From Pseudomonas viridiflava (GTDB lineage: Bacteria > Pseudomonadota > Gammaproteobacteria > Pseudomonadales > Pseudomonadaceae): a DNA stretch of 64,000 nucleotides. The stretch covers positions 186,001 through 250,000 of the forward strand of contig NZ_UUON01000050.1 in assembly GCF_900590885.1 (NCBI RefSeq), read 5' to 3'. Below, piece by piece: positions 16,171 through 25,181 of the stretch (within the stretch, counting starts at the first letter, position 1; every line of letters begins with the position of its first letter). A model generated the notes under the pieces. The model searched no databases. It was not told the origin of the DNA and worked only from the letters and a program-made list of their open reading frames with translations. A program made the position numbers and the translations under genes.

Positions 16171-16949
16171 CCGACTGGCAACTGGCCTTTGAACAGCATT
16201 TATTATCTGAAACATCGGTGGCCAACAGTGGCTTCGCCGCCACCTTGCTCGGCGGGCCGACGCTGGATGTGGACACGGGCCTGGCGATTTATCACAACGC
16301 TTACCTATCGCGGTTGCAGGAGGTGCTGCGCCATGACTTCGGCGCCATCTGGTATTGGCTGGGTGACGACGAGTTTGCGGCGCTGACCGAAGCCTACGTG
16401 CGCCGTTATCCGTCAGCCCACTACAGCCTGCGCTGGCTGGGCCAACGATTCCCGGCGTTTATCCTTGAGCACCTGGTGGCCGAGCAAGGCGCGCCGTTGG
16501 CCGAACTGGCGCGGCTGGAGTGGGCGTTCACCCTGGCGTTTGATGCGCCGCAAGGCCAGCCGTTGACGCTGAATGACATGGCGCAATTGCCGCCGGAAGA
16601 CTGGCCGGGCTTGCAGGTCACCCTCGCAGCTTCAGTGCAGCAGGTGTTTTGCCGCTTCAACACGCTGGCGATCTGGCGTGCCAGCAAGGACGAATCGGCC
16701 TTTCCCGACAGCCAGGAACTGGACCCGGCGCACATCTGCCTGGTGTGGCGCCAGGAGAATGTGTGCCACTACCGCAGCCTGGAACCCGCGCAAATCTGCG
16801 CCCTGGCAGGGATGGTGACCACCGGCTGGAATTTTTCAGAACTGTGCGCCGAGCTGGCAGTCACTTATGCAGAGGGTGCTCCCCTGCAGGCCGTAACGTG
16901 GCTGAAACAGTGGGTCCAGGACGGCTTGGTCGAGCGCCGAAGGTCATAG
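16161..16949 (+). CDS. bufC: DUF2063 partner protein of the bufferin enzyme
   Basis: A 262-residue protein with the N-terminal DUF2063 (HvfC/BufC) domain: FEQHLL, GLAIYHNAYLSRLQEVLRHD and YVRRYPSAHYSLRWLG, with a less conserved C-terminal half (QENVCHYRSLEPAQICALAG). DUF2063 proteins form a complex with the MNIO enzyme and contact the precursor leader. The gene overlaps bufB by 10 bases, consistent with obligate co-production. No BufD/DoxX-type membrane gene follows. The operon probably ends at the weak hairpin at 16955. Confidence 0.9.
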   Translation: MRLTDWQLAFEQHLLSETSVANSGFAATLLGGPTLDVDTGLAIYHNAYLSRLQEVLRHDFGAIWYWLGDDEFAALTEAYVRRYPSAHYSLRWLGQRFPAFILEHLVAEQGAPLAELARLEWAFTLAFDAPQGQPLTLNDMAQLPPEDWPGLQVTLAASVQQVFCRFNTLAIWRASKDESAFPDSQELDPAHICLVWRQENVCHYRSLEPAQICALAGMVTTGWNFSELCAELAVTYAEGAPLQAVTWLKQWVQDGLVERRRS

Positions 16950-16954
16950 AAGAC

Positions 16955-16973
16955 GGCTATCAAATCGATAGCC
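16955..16973 (+). terminator. Weak hairpin after bufC
   Basis: GGCTATC (16955-16961), loop, then GATAGCC (16967-16973), followed by TCCTACTTTTC. The stem is short and the T-run interrupted, so termination would be inefficient at best. It sits in the 86-base gap before cfa, where a separate promoter is expected. Confidence 0.35.
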
Positions 16974-17035
16974 TCCTACTTTTCTTCGGATGGTCTACCC
17001 TCCATTCAGACGTCTGAAACAAGGGGGGACTACTC

Positions 17036-18220
17036 ATGCTCGCGCAACTTCCACCGGCCTTACAGAATCTTCAGCTACCGCTGCGTCTTCGACTCTGGGA
17101 CGGCCATGAATTCAACTTGGGCCCCGAGCCCAGTGTGACCATCGTGGTGAAGGACCCCACGGTCGTCACGCAGCTGACTCACCCAACGCTCGACTCACTG
17201 GGCGAAGCCTTTGTCGAGGGCAAACTGGAGCTGGAAGGCTCCATCGCCGAGGTCATCCGGGTATGTGACGAATTGAGTCACGCCCTGATCGAAGACGACG
17301 GCGGCAGTCGTCCGGTGCGCTCGATCCATGACAAGGCCACTGACGCGGCGGCCATTTCCTACCATTACGACCTGTCCAACGAGTTCTACCAGCTATGGCT
17401 GGACCAGGACATGGCGTACTCCTGCGGTTATTTCGAAACCGGCAGCGAATCCATCGACCAGGCTCAACAAGACAAATTCCGCCACCTGTGCCGCAAGCTG
17501 CGGCTGCAACCGGGCGAGTATTTGCTCGACGTAGGCTGTGGCTGGGGCGGGCTGGCGCGGTTTGCGGCGCGGGAGTTCGGAGTCAAAGTGTTTGGCATCA
17601 CCCTGAGCAAAGAGCAGTTGGCGCTGGCCCGGGAACGGGTCAAGGCCGAGGGGCTGGAGGACCAGGTTGACCTGCAACTGCTCGACTACCGCGACCTGCC
17701 GCAAGACGGCCGTTTCGACAAAGTGGTGAGCGTGGGCATGTTCGAGCACGTCGGCCACGCCAACCTGGCGGAGTACTGCAAGACCCTGTTCGGCGCTGTG
17801 CGTGAAGGCGGCCTGGTGATGAACCATGGCATTACCGCCAAGCACACCGACGGCCGCCCCGTGGGCCGAGGCGCCGGGGACTTTATCGAGCGTTACGTGT
17901 TCCCCAATGGCGAGCTTCCACACCTGGCGATGATGACCGCTGAAATCAGCGAAGTCGGGCTGGAAGTGGTCGACGTCGAAAGCCTGCGCCTGCACTACGC
18001 GCGCACCCTGGACCATTGGAGCGAGCGCCTGGAGGACAACCTGGAAGCCGCGGCGAAGATGGTGCCGGAGCAGGCGCTGCGGATCTGGCGGCTGTACCTG
18101 GCCGGTTGCGCCTACGCGTTTGCCCGGGGCTGGATCAACCTGCACCAGATTTTGGCGGTGAAACCCCACGCCGATGGCAGCCATGAACTGCCGTGGACGC
18201 GGGAAGATATGTATCGCTGA
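17036..18220 (+). CDS. cfa: Cyclopropane-fatty-acyl-phospholipid synthase
   Basis: A 394-residue SAM-dependent enzyme. The N-terminal lipid-binding part (residues about 1-100) precedes the motif AISYHYDLSNEFYQLWLD. The methyltransferase core follows, with motif I LLDVGCGWGGLARFAA, GITLSKEQ and the catalytic-region SVGMFEHVGH. Known Cfa enzymes add a methylene bridge to unsaturated acyl chains of membrane phospholipids, usually at entry to stationary phase. The Cys usually found in the later segment is part of LYLAGCAYAFARGWI. A GGGGGGAC lies upstream of the ATG. The gene stands alone between the buf operon and a REPIN. Confidence 0.92.
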   Translation: MLAQLPPALQNLQLPLRLRLWDGHEFNLGPEPSVTIVVKDPTVVTQLTHPTLDSLGEAFVEGKLELEGSIAEVIRVCDELSHALIEDDGGSRPVRSIHDKATDAAAISYHYDLSNEFYQLWLDQDMAYSCGYFETGSESIDQAQQDKFRHLCRKLRLQPGEYLLDVGCGWGGLARFAAREFGVKVFGITLSKEQLALARERVKAEGLEDQVDLQLLDYRDLPQDGRFDKVVSVGMFEHVGHANLAEYCKTLFGAVREGGLVMNHGITAKHTDGRPVGRGAGDFIERYVFPNGELPHLAMMTAEISEVGLEVVDVESLRLHYARTLDHWSERLEDNLEAAAKMVPEQALRIWRLYLAGCAYAFARGWINLHQILAVKPHADGSHELPWTREDMYR

Positions 18221-18250
18221 AACACAGTTTCATAAACACTGAAGATCCAA

Positions 18251-18341
18251 ATGTGGGAGGGGGCTTGCCCCCGATAGCAGAGTGTCAGTCTCCACATTCA
18301 TGACTGATACACCGCCATCGGGGGCAAGCCCCCTCCCACAT
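18251..18341. repeat. REPIN (inverted REP pair)
   Basis: The left arm ATGTGGGAGGGGGCTTGCCC begins at 18251. The inverted right arm (GGGGGCAAGCCCCCTCCCAC) ends near 18340. Each REP forms its own GGGGGCTTGCCCCC hairpin and the pair folds into a long cruciform. It lies between convergent cfa and clsA ends and is followed by T7, so it could also limit read-through. Confidence 0.9.
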
Positions 18342-18360
18342 TTTTTTACCGAGTTGTTGG

Positions 18361-19800
18361 TTAGAGAATCGGTGAGATCAGGCGCGCTACCCGCATGCCC
18401 AGTTGTTGCAGGCGTCGGGTCTCGCGGCTTTCTTCCTGGCTGACTTCATGGGCCTGGTCGAAGTCGTCCAGCAACATCCCCTCTACCTGCTTGGCGAAGG
18501 CTTCGTCGACGGTAAGCAGCATCACTTCGAAATTCAGCCGGAACGAACGGTTGTCCATATTCGCACTGCCGATGGCGCTGATTTCGCTGTCCACCAACAC
18601 CACCTTCTGATGCAGAAAACCTGGCGTGTAGCGGAATACGCGCACACCGGCGCGCACCGCTTCGATCGCGTAAAGGCTGGACGCGGCATACACGATGCGG
18701 TGGTCGGGCCGTGAGGGCAGCAGCAGGCGCACGTCCACTCCGCGCAGCACCGCCAGGCGCAGGGCGGCGAATACGGCTTCGTCGGGGATGAAATACGGGC
18801 TGGTGATCCACACGCGTTCGGTCGCGGCGTGGATGGCTTCGACGAAAAACAGCGAGCAGGTTTCATACGGGTCGGCCGGGCCGCTGGCGAGCAGTTGGCA
18901 GAGCACGCCGTCTTCGGGGTAGGCGTCCGGCAGGATCAGTGGCGGCAGCTCCCGCGCGGCCCAGAACCAGTCTTCGGCGAACGACTCCTGCAGGCATGCC
19001 ACCACCGGGCCGGTGACCTGCACATTGGTGTCGCGCCACGGTGCCAGTGGCGGTTTTTTGCCCAGGTATTCATCGCCCACGTTGTGGCCGCCGACAAACC
19101 CGGTGAGGCCGTCCACTACGACGATCTTGCGATGGTTGCGAAAGTTGACCTGGAAGCGATTGAGCCAGCCGCTACGCGTAGCGAACGCTTTTACCTGGAC
19201 CCCGGCATCGCGCAGTGACTGCACGTAGCGATGGGGCAGGGCGTGGCTGCCGATGCGGTCGTAGAGCACGTAGATGCTTACACCTTGTGCAGCTTTTTCC
19301 TTCAGCAATGCATGCAACTGCCTGCCAAGCTCGTCGTCGTGGATGATGAAGAACTGGAACAGCACGGCGGTTTTGGCGTTGCGGATGGCCTCGAAAATCG
19401 CGCTGAACGTGGCGTCGCCATTGATCAGCAAGCGCACTTCATTGTTGGCAAGGCACGGCATGCGGCCCAGCTTGGGCATGGCTCGCAGCGATGTGTAGGC
19501 GCTTGAGCTGCGCGCGGCCAGGGCTTCCTCGACCCAAGGGCGCCAATTCAGCTCGGTGATGGCGGTGTGCATTTCCTGGTTGGCCTGGCGCCGCGCCTGG
19601 ATGTAGGCGTCGAAGGTGCTGCGGCCGAAAATCAGGTAGGGGATCAGCGTGAGGTAGGGCATGAACATCAGCGACAAGGCCCAGGCGATCGAGCCTTGGG
19701 CGGTCCTGACGGTCAGCACCGCGTGGATCGCGGCGAGGGTCCCGAGAAAGTGCAGTGAGGCAATGAAGTAGGCGAGCAGGTGCGGGCCAAAAAAATCCAT
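18361..19800 (-). CDS. clsA: Cardiolipin synthase A
   Basis: A phospholipase D-family protein of about 479 residues with two N-terminal membrane helices ([18 protein letters not shown] and [20 protein letters not shown]). It has two HKD motifs: [19 protein letters not shown] in the first half and [19 protein letters not shown] in the second. Cls joins two phosphatidylglycerol molecules into cardiolipin and releases glycerol. I start at the ATG at 19800 because family members begin MDxFGPH and GGAG lies 11 bases upstream; an ATG at 19806 is in frame. Stands alone, convergent with cfa across the REPIN. Confidence 0.94.
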   Translation of the reverse strand: MDFFGPHLLAYFIASLHFLGTLAAIHAVLTVRTAQGSIAWALSLMFMPYLTLIPYLIFGRSTFDAYIQARRQANQEMHTAITELNWRPWVEEALAARSSSAYTSLRAMPKLGRMPCLANNEVRLLINGDATFSAIFEAIRNAKTAVLFQFFIIHDDELGRQLHALLKEKAAQGVSIYVLYDRIGSHALPHRYVQSLRDAGVQVKAFATRSGWLNRFQVNFRNHRKIVVVDGLTGFVGGHNVGDEYLGKKPPLAPWRDTNVQVTGPVVACLQESFAEDWFWAARELPPLILPDAYPEDGVLCQLLASGPADPYETCSLFFVEAIHAATERVWITSPYFIPDEAVFAALRLAVLRGVDVRLLLPSRPDHRIVYAASSLYAIEAVRAGVRVFRYTPGFLHQKVVLVDSEISAIGSANMDNRSFRLNFEVMLLTVDEAFAKQVEGMLLDDFDQAHEVSQEESRETRRLQQLGMRVARLISPIL

Positions 19801-19930
19801 GAACGACATGACTCCAGACAATCCAGTGCCTAACAGACCATGAACGGCTGCGAATGTCGCTATTTTATTTGCCGTGCAACACTGGCGCCTTTGCGGCGTC
19901 TAACGCCCACAATTACCCAGGAGTTACCCG

Positions 19931-20452
19931 ATGAATGCTCGTCTGCTTGGTTTAGCCATGGTTATTGGTTTGTCGCTGCCGGTGGCGGCACAGGCGCAGA
20001 TGCTGGCGCCGGGCTTGTGGGAATTGACCACCAGCAATATGAAAGTCGATAACCAGGACCTGCCGGACCTGTCGCTGATCCTCGGTCAGCTCAAGCAACA
20101 GATGACCCCGGAACAACGCGCGATGCTGGAAAAACAAGGCATCACCATGGCCGGCAAAGGCGTGCAGGTGTGCCTCACCCCAGCCCAGGTCGCCTCGGAC
20201 TCGATCCCGCTGACCGACCCGCAATCGGGCTGCAAACAGGAAGTGACCGACAAGACCGGCAACCAGTGGAAATTCCGTTTCAGCTGCCCGAAAGCCCAAG
20301 GCACCGGTGTGGCGACCTTCCAGAGCCAGAAGGAATTCACCACCACCGTCAACGGCACCTTCAATGCCACCGGCATCCAGCAGAAGGGCAGCCTGGATAG
20401 CCACGCTCAGTGGCTGGGCAATGACTGCGGCACAGTCAAACCGCGCGCTTAA
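19931..20452 (+). CDS. DUF3617 periplasmic protein
   Basis: A 173-residue protein with a clear signal peptide (MNARLLGLAMVIGLSLPVAAQA). The mature domain has GLWELTTSNM near its start, CLTPAQVASDSIP and three further cysteines, as in the DUF3617 family of small exported proteins of unknown function common in proteobacteria. Cys spacing suggests disulfides in the periplasm. It is monocistronic, and its last 4 bases overlap the end of the dihydroorotase paralogue on the other strand. No function can be assigned. Confidence 0.85.
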   Translation: MNARLLGLAMVIGLSLPVAAQAQMLAPGLWELTTSNMKVDNQDLPDLSLILGQLKQQMTPEQRAMLEKQGITMAGKGVQVCLTPAQVASDSIPLTDPQSGCKQEVTDKTGNQWKFRFSCPKAQGTGVATFQSQKEFTTTVNGTFNATGIQQKGSLDSHAQWLGNDCGTVKPRA

Positions 20453-21786
20453 CGCAGAAAGTGCAGGGGCAAGCCCTGGCAGCTGTCGACCACCTGGCCG
20501 TTGTGCCAGGCCAGGTGGCCGGACACCAACGTGGTGCTGACGCTGTGGCGAAAGCTGCGCTCGGCAAATGGCGTCCAGCCGCATCTCGCCAGGATCGGCT
20601 GATCGCTCACCGGCTTGCCCGCCGGCTCAGGTTTGATCAGCACCAGGTCGGCCCAATACCCCTCGCGTAAATAACCCCGGTCCGGGATGGCAAACAGGTC
20701 GGCGACCCGGTGGCTGGTTTTGGCCACCAGGGTGGTCAGCGGCAGCAGCCCATCAGCGACCAATTCCAATAACGCCGGCAGCGCATGCTGCACCAGCGGT
20801 AAACCCGACGGCGCTTCACGATAGCCCAACTGTTTTTGCGCCCAGGTATGCGGCGCATGATCAGTGCCGATCACATCCAGACGATCACTCAGCAAGGCCA
20901 GGCGCAGAGCGTCGCGGTCGGCGCGGGTCTTGATCGCCGGGTTGCATTTGATCTGATGGCCGAGGCGGTGATAGTCGCGGTCATCGAACAGCAGGTGGTG
21001 GATGCAGACTTCGGCGGTGATGCGCTTTTGCGCCAGCGGTTTGTCTTCGAACAGCTCAAGCTCGCGGGCGCTGGTCAGGTGCAGCACATGCAGGCGGGTG
21101 CCGTGACGCTGGGCCAATTCCACCGCAAAAGACGACGAGCGATAACACGCCTCGGCATCGCGGATCAGCGGGTGGGCGACGGCCGGGATCTTGTCGCCGA
21201 AGCGCTCGCGCAGGCGCTGTTCGTTGGCGAGGATGCTCGGCGTGTGCTCGCAGTGGGCCAGCAGAATGGTCGGCACCTCGGCAAACAGCCGCTCCAGAAC
21301 GCGTGGGTCGTCTACCAGCATATTGCCGGTGGACGCGCCCATGAACACTTTGACCCCGGCCACCTCGCGCGGGTCGAGGGCGGCGACGGTGTCGAGGTTG
21401 TCATTGCTCACGCCGAAGTGAAAGCCGTAGTTGGCCACCGAGTGCAGGGCGGCGCGGCGCTTTTTATCGGCTAGGGCTTGCAGGTCCAGGGTGGCAGGAC
21501 TGGTGTTGGGCATGTCCATAAAGCTGGTGATGCCGCCGGCCACCGCCGCGCGGGACTCGCTGTAGAAACTGCCCTTGTCCGGCGCGCCGGGTTCGCGAAA
21601 GTGGACCTGGTCATCGATCATGCCCGGCAGCAACCATTGGCCCTGGGCGTCGATGGCCACGGGCGCAACGCCGCCTTCGATGCTGCTGGCGATCTTTTCG
21701 ATGCGGCCATTGGCGACTAGCACATCGGCGTCGAATTCCTGGCCTTCATTCACCAGGCGGGCGTTGCGGATCAGCAGGCGGCTCAT
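20449..21786 (-). CDS. pyrC: Dihydroorotase paralogue (PyrC2/PyrQ type)
   Basis: A 445-residue amidohydrolase. The metal-site segments are DDQVHFREPG (near residue 58), GVKVFMGAST (carboxylated Lys), LLAHCEHT, LHVLHLTS and VIGTDHAPH. The usual DxHxHxR begins DxQxHFR, so one classical metal-ligand His is Gln, a variant also known to me in some other bacterial dihydroorotases. The enzyme cyclises carbamoyl aspartate in pyrimidine synthesis. Last gene of the folE2-led zinc-limitation operon, 3 bases after the gamma-carbonic anhydrase. It is probably a back-up for the zinc-dependent housekeeping PyrC when zinc is scarce; the metal actually used is unknown. Confidence 0.9.
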   Translation of the reverse strand: MSRLLIRNARLVNEGQEFDADVLVANGRIEKIASSIEGGVAPVAIDAQGQWLLPGMIDDQVHFREPGAPDKGSFYSESRAAVAGGITSFMDMPNTSPATLDLQALADKKRRAALHSVANYGFHFGVSNDNLDTVAALDPREVAGVKVFMGASTGNMLVDDPRVLERLFAEVPTILLAHCEHTPSILANEQRLRERFGDKIPAVAHPLIRDAEACYRSSSFAVELAQRHGTRLHVLHLTSARELELFEDKPLAQKRITAEVCIHHLLFDDRDYHRLGHQIKCNPAIKTRADRDALRLALLSDRLDVIGTDHAPHTWAQKQLGYREAPSGLPLVQHALPALLELVADGLLPLTTLVAKTSHRVADLFAIPDRGYLREGYWADLVLIKPEPAGKPVSDQPILARCGWTPFAERSFRHSVSTTLVSGHLAWHNGQVVDSCQGLPLHFLR

Positions 21787-21789
21787 GGC

Positions 21790-22350
21790 TCAGAACTCGT
21801 TTTGCAGGGCTTTGTAGCCTCGCACCAGGTCGACATTGGTGCGCGCCACGTCTTCGGAAAACTCCGAGGCGCTGACGCTCACCGGTGGGAATTGCGACAG
21901 GTCGGTATTCGGCCCGATGCGGGTGGTGGAGGGCACGTAGAACGCGGCGGGCAAGTCGCGGCCGTCGACCACCGAGTTATGCCGCACCACGCAGCCGTCG
22001 CCCACGGCGCAGTTGAACAACACGCTGTTGAAGCCGATGAATACGCGGTCGCCGACGGTGCAGGGGCCGTGGACGATGGAGCGGTGGGCGATGGAGGTGA
22101 ACTCGCCGATGGTCACGGCAGCGCCGGACTTGGAATGGATGACCACGCCGTCCTGGATATTCGAGTTGGCGCCGATGGTGATCGGGTCCATGGCGCCGCT
22201 GGCGTCGACTTCGTCGGCGCGGATCACGGCGTAGGGGCCGACGAACACGTTCTCGCCGATGATGACCTTGCCGCAGATGATCGCGGTTTTGTCGACGTAG
22301 GCCGATTCGGCAATCACTGGCAGGTCGCCGGAAGGGTTTTTGCGGATCAT
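21790..22350 (-). CDS. Gamma-type carbonic anhydrase
   Basis: A 186-residue left-handed beta-helix protein with hexapeptide repeats. Candidate catalytic and metal residues are present: Arg in VIRADE, Gln and His in NIQDGVVIH, and two His in SIAHRSIVHGP. This points to an active Cam-type carbonic anhydrase, not an inert relative. Gamma enzymes can work with iron or cobalt in place of zinc. Start ATG at 22350 overlaps the hisI stop by ATGA. In P. aeruginosa the equivalent gene belongs to the Zur regulon next to the dihydroorotase, so a zinc-sparing substitute for the beta enzymes is likely. Confidence 0.9.
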   Translation of the reverse strand: MIRKNPSGDLPVIAESAYVDKTAIICGKVIIGENVFVGPYAVIRADEVDASGAMDPITIGANSNIQDGVVIHSKSGAAVTIGEFTSIAHRSIVHGPCTVGDRVFIGFNSVLFNCAVGDGCVVRHNSVVDGRDLPAAFYVPSTTRIGPNTDLSQFPPVSVSASEFSEDVARTNVDLVRGYKALQNEF

Positions 22351-22760
22351 GCTAATGGCTCCGTAATGATGTGAACGTGGTCGCCATCGATAGCGTTGTA
22401 GAAGCAGGTGGGCCGGCCGGTGTGGCACGCCGGGCCGAGTTGGTTGACGATCAGCAGCACCGCGTCGCCGTCGCAATCCAGGCGCGCTTCCACCAGTTGC
22501 TGGCAGTGGCCAGAGCTTTCGCCTTTGCGCCACAGTTGCTGGCGCGAGCGCGACCAGTAGCAGGCTTGCCCGCTGGCCAGGGTTTCGTTGAGGGCCTGGC
22601 GGTTCATCCAGGCCAGCATCAGCACCTCGCCTGTGCCGTGTTGCTGGGCGATGGCGGCAATCAGGCCATCGCGGTTCCACGGCAGGGCGTCGAGCACCGA
22701 GTCGAGTGGAAAGCGGCTGCCTTTGGCAGCCCCTTCCAGTTCGAGCATGCTCAGGGTCAT
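22347..22760 (-). CDS. hisI: Phosphoribosyl-AMP cyclohydrolase paralogue
   Basis: A 137-residue protein from the ATG at 22760, which overlaps the binding-protein stop by ATGA. It has the HisI signatures EVLMLAWMN, ACYWSRSRQQLWRKGESSGH, DCDGDAVLL and GPACHTGRPTCFYN. HisI opens the adenine ring of phosphoribosyl-AMP in histidine synthesis and needs zinc held by Cys residues, which are kept here. The N-terminal 25 residues are longer than in the core enzyme. A second HisI copy inside a Zur operon is known in pseudomonads; a higher-affinity or alternative-metal form is likely but not visible in the motifs. Confidence 0.9.
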   Translation of the reverse strand: MTLSMLELEGAAKGSRFPLDSVLDALPWNRDGLIAAIAQQHGTGEVLMLAWMNRQALNETLASGQACYWSRSRQQLWRKGESSGHCQQLVEARLDCDGDAVLLIVNQLGPACHTGRPTCFYNAIDGDHVHIITEPLA

Positions 22761-23635
22761 GGCTTGCTCAGCGCGGCGCACAAGGTGTTGAGGTTGTATT
22801 CGAACAGCCCGGTAAAGGTGCTGGCCGGGCCTTCGGCAGCCAGGGCGTCGGAGTACAGCGTGCCGCCGATCTGCGCGCCGCTTTCGTCAGCGATCTGCTT
22901 GAGCAGGCGCGAATCCTTGATGTTCTCCATGAATACCGCCTTGACCTTGTCCTTGCGGATTTGGGTGATCAGCGCAGCGACCTCGGCGGCAGACGGTTCA
23001 CGCTCGGTGGACAAACCCTGCGGCGCGAGGAACTGGATGCCATAGGCCTGGCCCAGGTAACCAAAAGCGTCATGGGAGGTGACGATGCGGCGGTTGCCGG
23101 CGGGCAGGGCGCCGAACTTGGTCTTGGCTTCGGCCAGCAGGCGGTAGATCTCTTTGAGGTAGGCCTGGCTGTTGCGTTGGTAATCGGCTTTGTTGGCCGG
23201 GTCGGCGGCGACCAGCGCCTTGGTGATGTTGTTCACATAAATTTCGGCGTTGGCCAGGTTATGCCAGGCGTGCGGGTCGGGAATGGTTTCGCCGTCTTCT
23301 TCCATGGTGTGGGAAATCACGCCTTTGCTGGCGGTGACCACGGTGGCCTTGGTTTCGGTGCTGGTCACCAGGCGGTCCAGCCACGGCTCGAAGCCCAGGC
23401 CGTTCTTGATGATGAGCCTGGCCTTGAGCAGCGCCTTGGCGTCGTCGGGGGTCGGCTCGTAGGTGTGGGCGTCGGAATCGGGGCCGACCATGTTGCTGAT
23501 CTGGATGTGATCGCCACCGATCTGGTGGGTGATGTCATCGAGAATACTGAAGCTGGTAACCACCTGGAGTTTATCGGCGGCCTGGGCCATGGACAGTGGC
23601 AGCAGCAGGCTGAACAGCACGAGTAGAGCGCGCAT
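22757..23635 (-). CDS. Metal ABC transporter substrate-binding protein (cluster A-I, ZnuA/AztC type)
   Basis: A 292-residue protein with signal peptide (MRALLVLFSLLLPLSMAQA). Its metal ligands are recognisable: DAHTYEPTPDD, a short PDPHAWHNLAN loop, VTSHDAFGYLGQAYG and the late LYSDALA. The His-rich loop of classical ZnuA is absent, so it resembles AztC- or Mn/Zn-type proteins more than E. coli ZnuA. Start 23635 is preceded by GAGG; an ATG at 23650 overlapping the permease stop is the alternative. It belongs to the zinc-limitation operon with its permease and ATPase; zinc is the expected substrate. Confidence 0.88.
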   Translation of the reverse strand: MRALLVLFSLLLPLSMAQAADKLQVVTSFSILDDITHQIGGDHIQISNMVGPDSDAHTYEPTPDDAKALLKARLIIKNGLGFEPWLDRLVTSTETKATVVTASKGVISHTMEEDGETIPDPHAWHNLANAEIYVNNITKALVAADPANKADYQRNSQAYLKEIYRLLAEAKTKFGALPAGNRRIVTSHDAFGYLGQAYGIQFLAPQGLSTEREPSAAEVAALITQIRKDKVKAVFMENIKDSRLLKQIADESGAQIGGTLYSDALAAEGPASTFTGLFEYNLNTLCAALSKP

Positions 23636-23646
23636 CGGGAAACACC

Positions 23647-24513
23647 TCATTGGGATGTAAGAGACGGCGGGCGGCGCAGCAAACCGTGCACCGGACCGAA
23701 AACCACGGACAGCAGGTACCCGCCGCCAGCCACCAGCACAATCGCCGGGCCGCTGGGCAGTGAGTAGTAGAACGACAGCAACAAGCCAAGCCACACCGAC
23801 AGGCATCCCAGCACCGCCGATACCGCGATCAACACCGGCAGGCGCCGGCTCCAGAAACGTGAAGCAATGGCCGGCAACATCATCAAACCCACCACCATCA
23901 AGGCGCCGATGGCCTGGAAGCCAATCACCAGGTTGAGCACCACCAGGGTCAGAAACAGCCCGTGGGCCAACGGGCCGAGGCGGCTGACGGTTTGCAGGAA
24001 CAGCGGGTCCAGAGTGTCCAGCAGCAACGGTTTGTAGATCAGCCCCATGGCGATCAGGCTGAAGCCGGACACCCAGAGCATGCCGGTGAGGGTGGTTTCA
24101 TCCACCGCCAGGGCCGAGCCGAACAACAGGTGCAGCAGGTCCAGGCGCTTGCCGGCGATGCCCAGGATCAATACCCCGGCGGCGAGGGATATGGGGTAGA
24201 TGGCGGCGAGGCTGGCGTCTTCGCGCAGGCCGGTGCGGCGGGTGATCCACGCCGACAACCCGGCCATGCCCAGGCCGGCGCCGAGGCCGCCGATGGTCAG
24301 CGCGGGCAGGCTCAAACCCGCGAACCAGAAGCCCAGGGCAGCGCCGGGCAGGATGCCGTGGGCCACGGCGTCACCGATCAGGCTCATGCGCCGCAGGATC
24401 AAAAATACCCCCAGCGGCGCGGTGCTGCAGGCCAGCACCAGCCCGCCGATCAAGGCACGGCGCATGAACACGAAGTCGAAAAACGGCATCCACAATTGCG
24501 CGGTGAAGTGCAT
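23647..24513 (-). CDS. Metal ABC transporter permease (ZnuB/AztB family)
   Basis: A 288-residue protein with about eight membrane segments and the ABC-3 family pattern (FVFMRRALIGGLVLACSTAP, ILRRMSLIGDAVAHGILPG, GALMVVGLMMLPAIASRFWS). It forms the inner-membrane channel for the binding protein downstream and the ATPase upstream, with which it shares a base of overlap. It is probably the second zinc importer of this organism, separate from a housekeeping znuABC that is not in the window. Zur control is expected from the shared promoter before folE2. Confidence 0.9.
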   Translation of the reverse strand: MHFTAQLWMPFFDFVFMRRALIGGLVLACSTAPLGVFLILRRMSLIGDAVAHGILPGAALGFWFAGLSLPALTIGGLGAGLGMAGLSAWITRRTGLREDASLAAIYPISLAAGVLILGIAGKRLDLLHLLFGSALAVDETTLTGMLWVSGFSLIAMGLIYKPLLLDTLDPLFLQTVSRLGPLAHGLFLTLVVLNLVIGFQAIGALMVVGLMMLPAIASRFWSRRLPVLIAVSAVLGCLSVWLGLLLSFYYSLPSGPAIVLVAGGGYLLSVVFGPVHGLLRRPPSLTSQ

Positions 24514-25181
24514 CAGGCCACCTGCATGTGCAGTAGGGGGCGGATCAGCTCTTTGCTCGGGCCGAAGAGGCAGCCGGTGCTTTTGACCTGTACCACTTGC
24601 TCGGTATGGTGGCGCACGGAGGCCAGGTCATGACACACCACCACCAGCGTGCGACCTTCGGCGTGCCAGGCGTGGATGTGTTTCCAGCACAGCGCCTGAC
24701 CTTCTTCGTCGAGGGCGGCGTGAGGTTCGTCGAGCAGCAACACCGGCGCTTCGGCCAGGCTCATACGCGCGAGCAGGGCACGTTGCAGTTGCCCGCCAGA
24801 CAAGGCCATCAACGGGCGCTGCTCCAGGCCGCTGAGGCACCAGTCTTCCAGCACCGCTTGCAGGCGCTGGCTGCGTTGCTCCGGAGTGAGCTTGGTGCCC
24901 CAGAAGCCGGCGGCCACCAGCTCTTGCAGGCTGATGGGGAACTGGCGATCCAGGTGTTGTTGCTGCGGCAGGAACGACAGGCCGCCACGCCGTGGAACAT
25001 CCACGCTCACCTTGCCGGCCAAGGGCTTTTGCAAGCCGGCGATGACCTTGAGCAGGCTGCTTTTACCGCAGCCGTTGGGGCCGATCACGCCGGTGAGGCT
25101 GCCTTTTTCCAGGGTGAAATCTACAGCCGGGGTCAGCGGTTGGCCGGGGGCGCCCCAGCGCAAGGCGGTGCAGGTGATCAT
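24513..25181 (-). CDS. Metal ABC transporter ATP-binding protein
   Basis: A 222-residue ABC ATPase: Walker A GPNGCGKSS, Q-loop LPQQQHLDRQFP, signature LSGGQLQRALLARM, Walker B VLLLDEPHAALD, and His switch VVVCHDLASV. The short length and the heptad around QQQ match ATPases of zinc/manganese importers. Its ATG overlaps the folE2 stop by ATGA and its stop shares a base with the permease start, so it is tightly coupled to both. It energises uptake of zinc by the permease and binding protein of this operon. Confidence 0.92.
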   Translation of the reverse strand: MITCTALRWGAPGQPLTPAVDFTLEKGSLTGVIGPNGCGKSSLLKVIAGLQKPLAGKVSVDVPRRGGLSFLPQQQHLDRQFPISLQELVAAGFWGTKLTPEQRSQRLQAVLEDWCLSGLEQRPLMALSGGQLQRALLARMSLAEAPVLLLDEPHAALDEEGQALCWKHIHAWHAEGRTLVVVCHDLASVRHHTEQVVQVKSTGCLFGPSKELIRPLLHMQVA

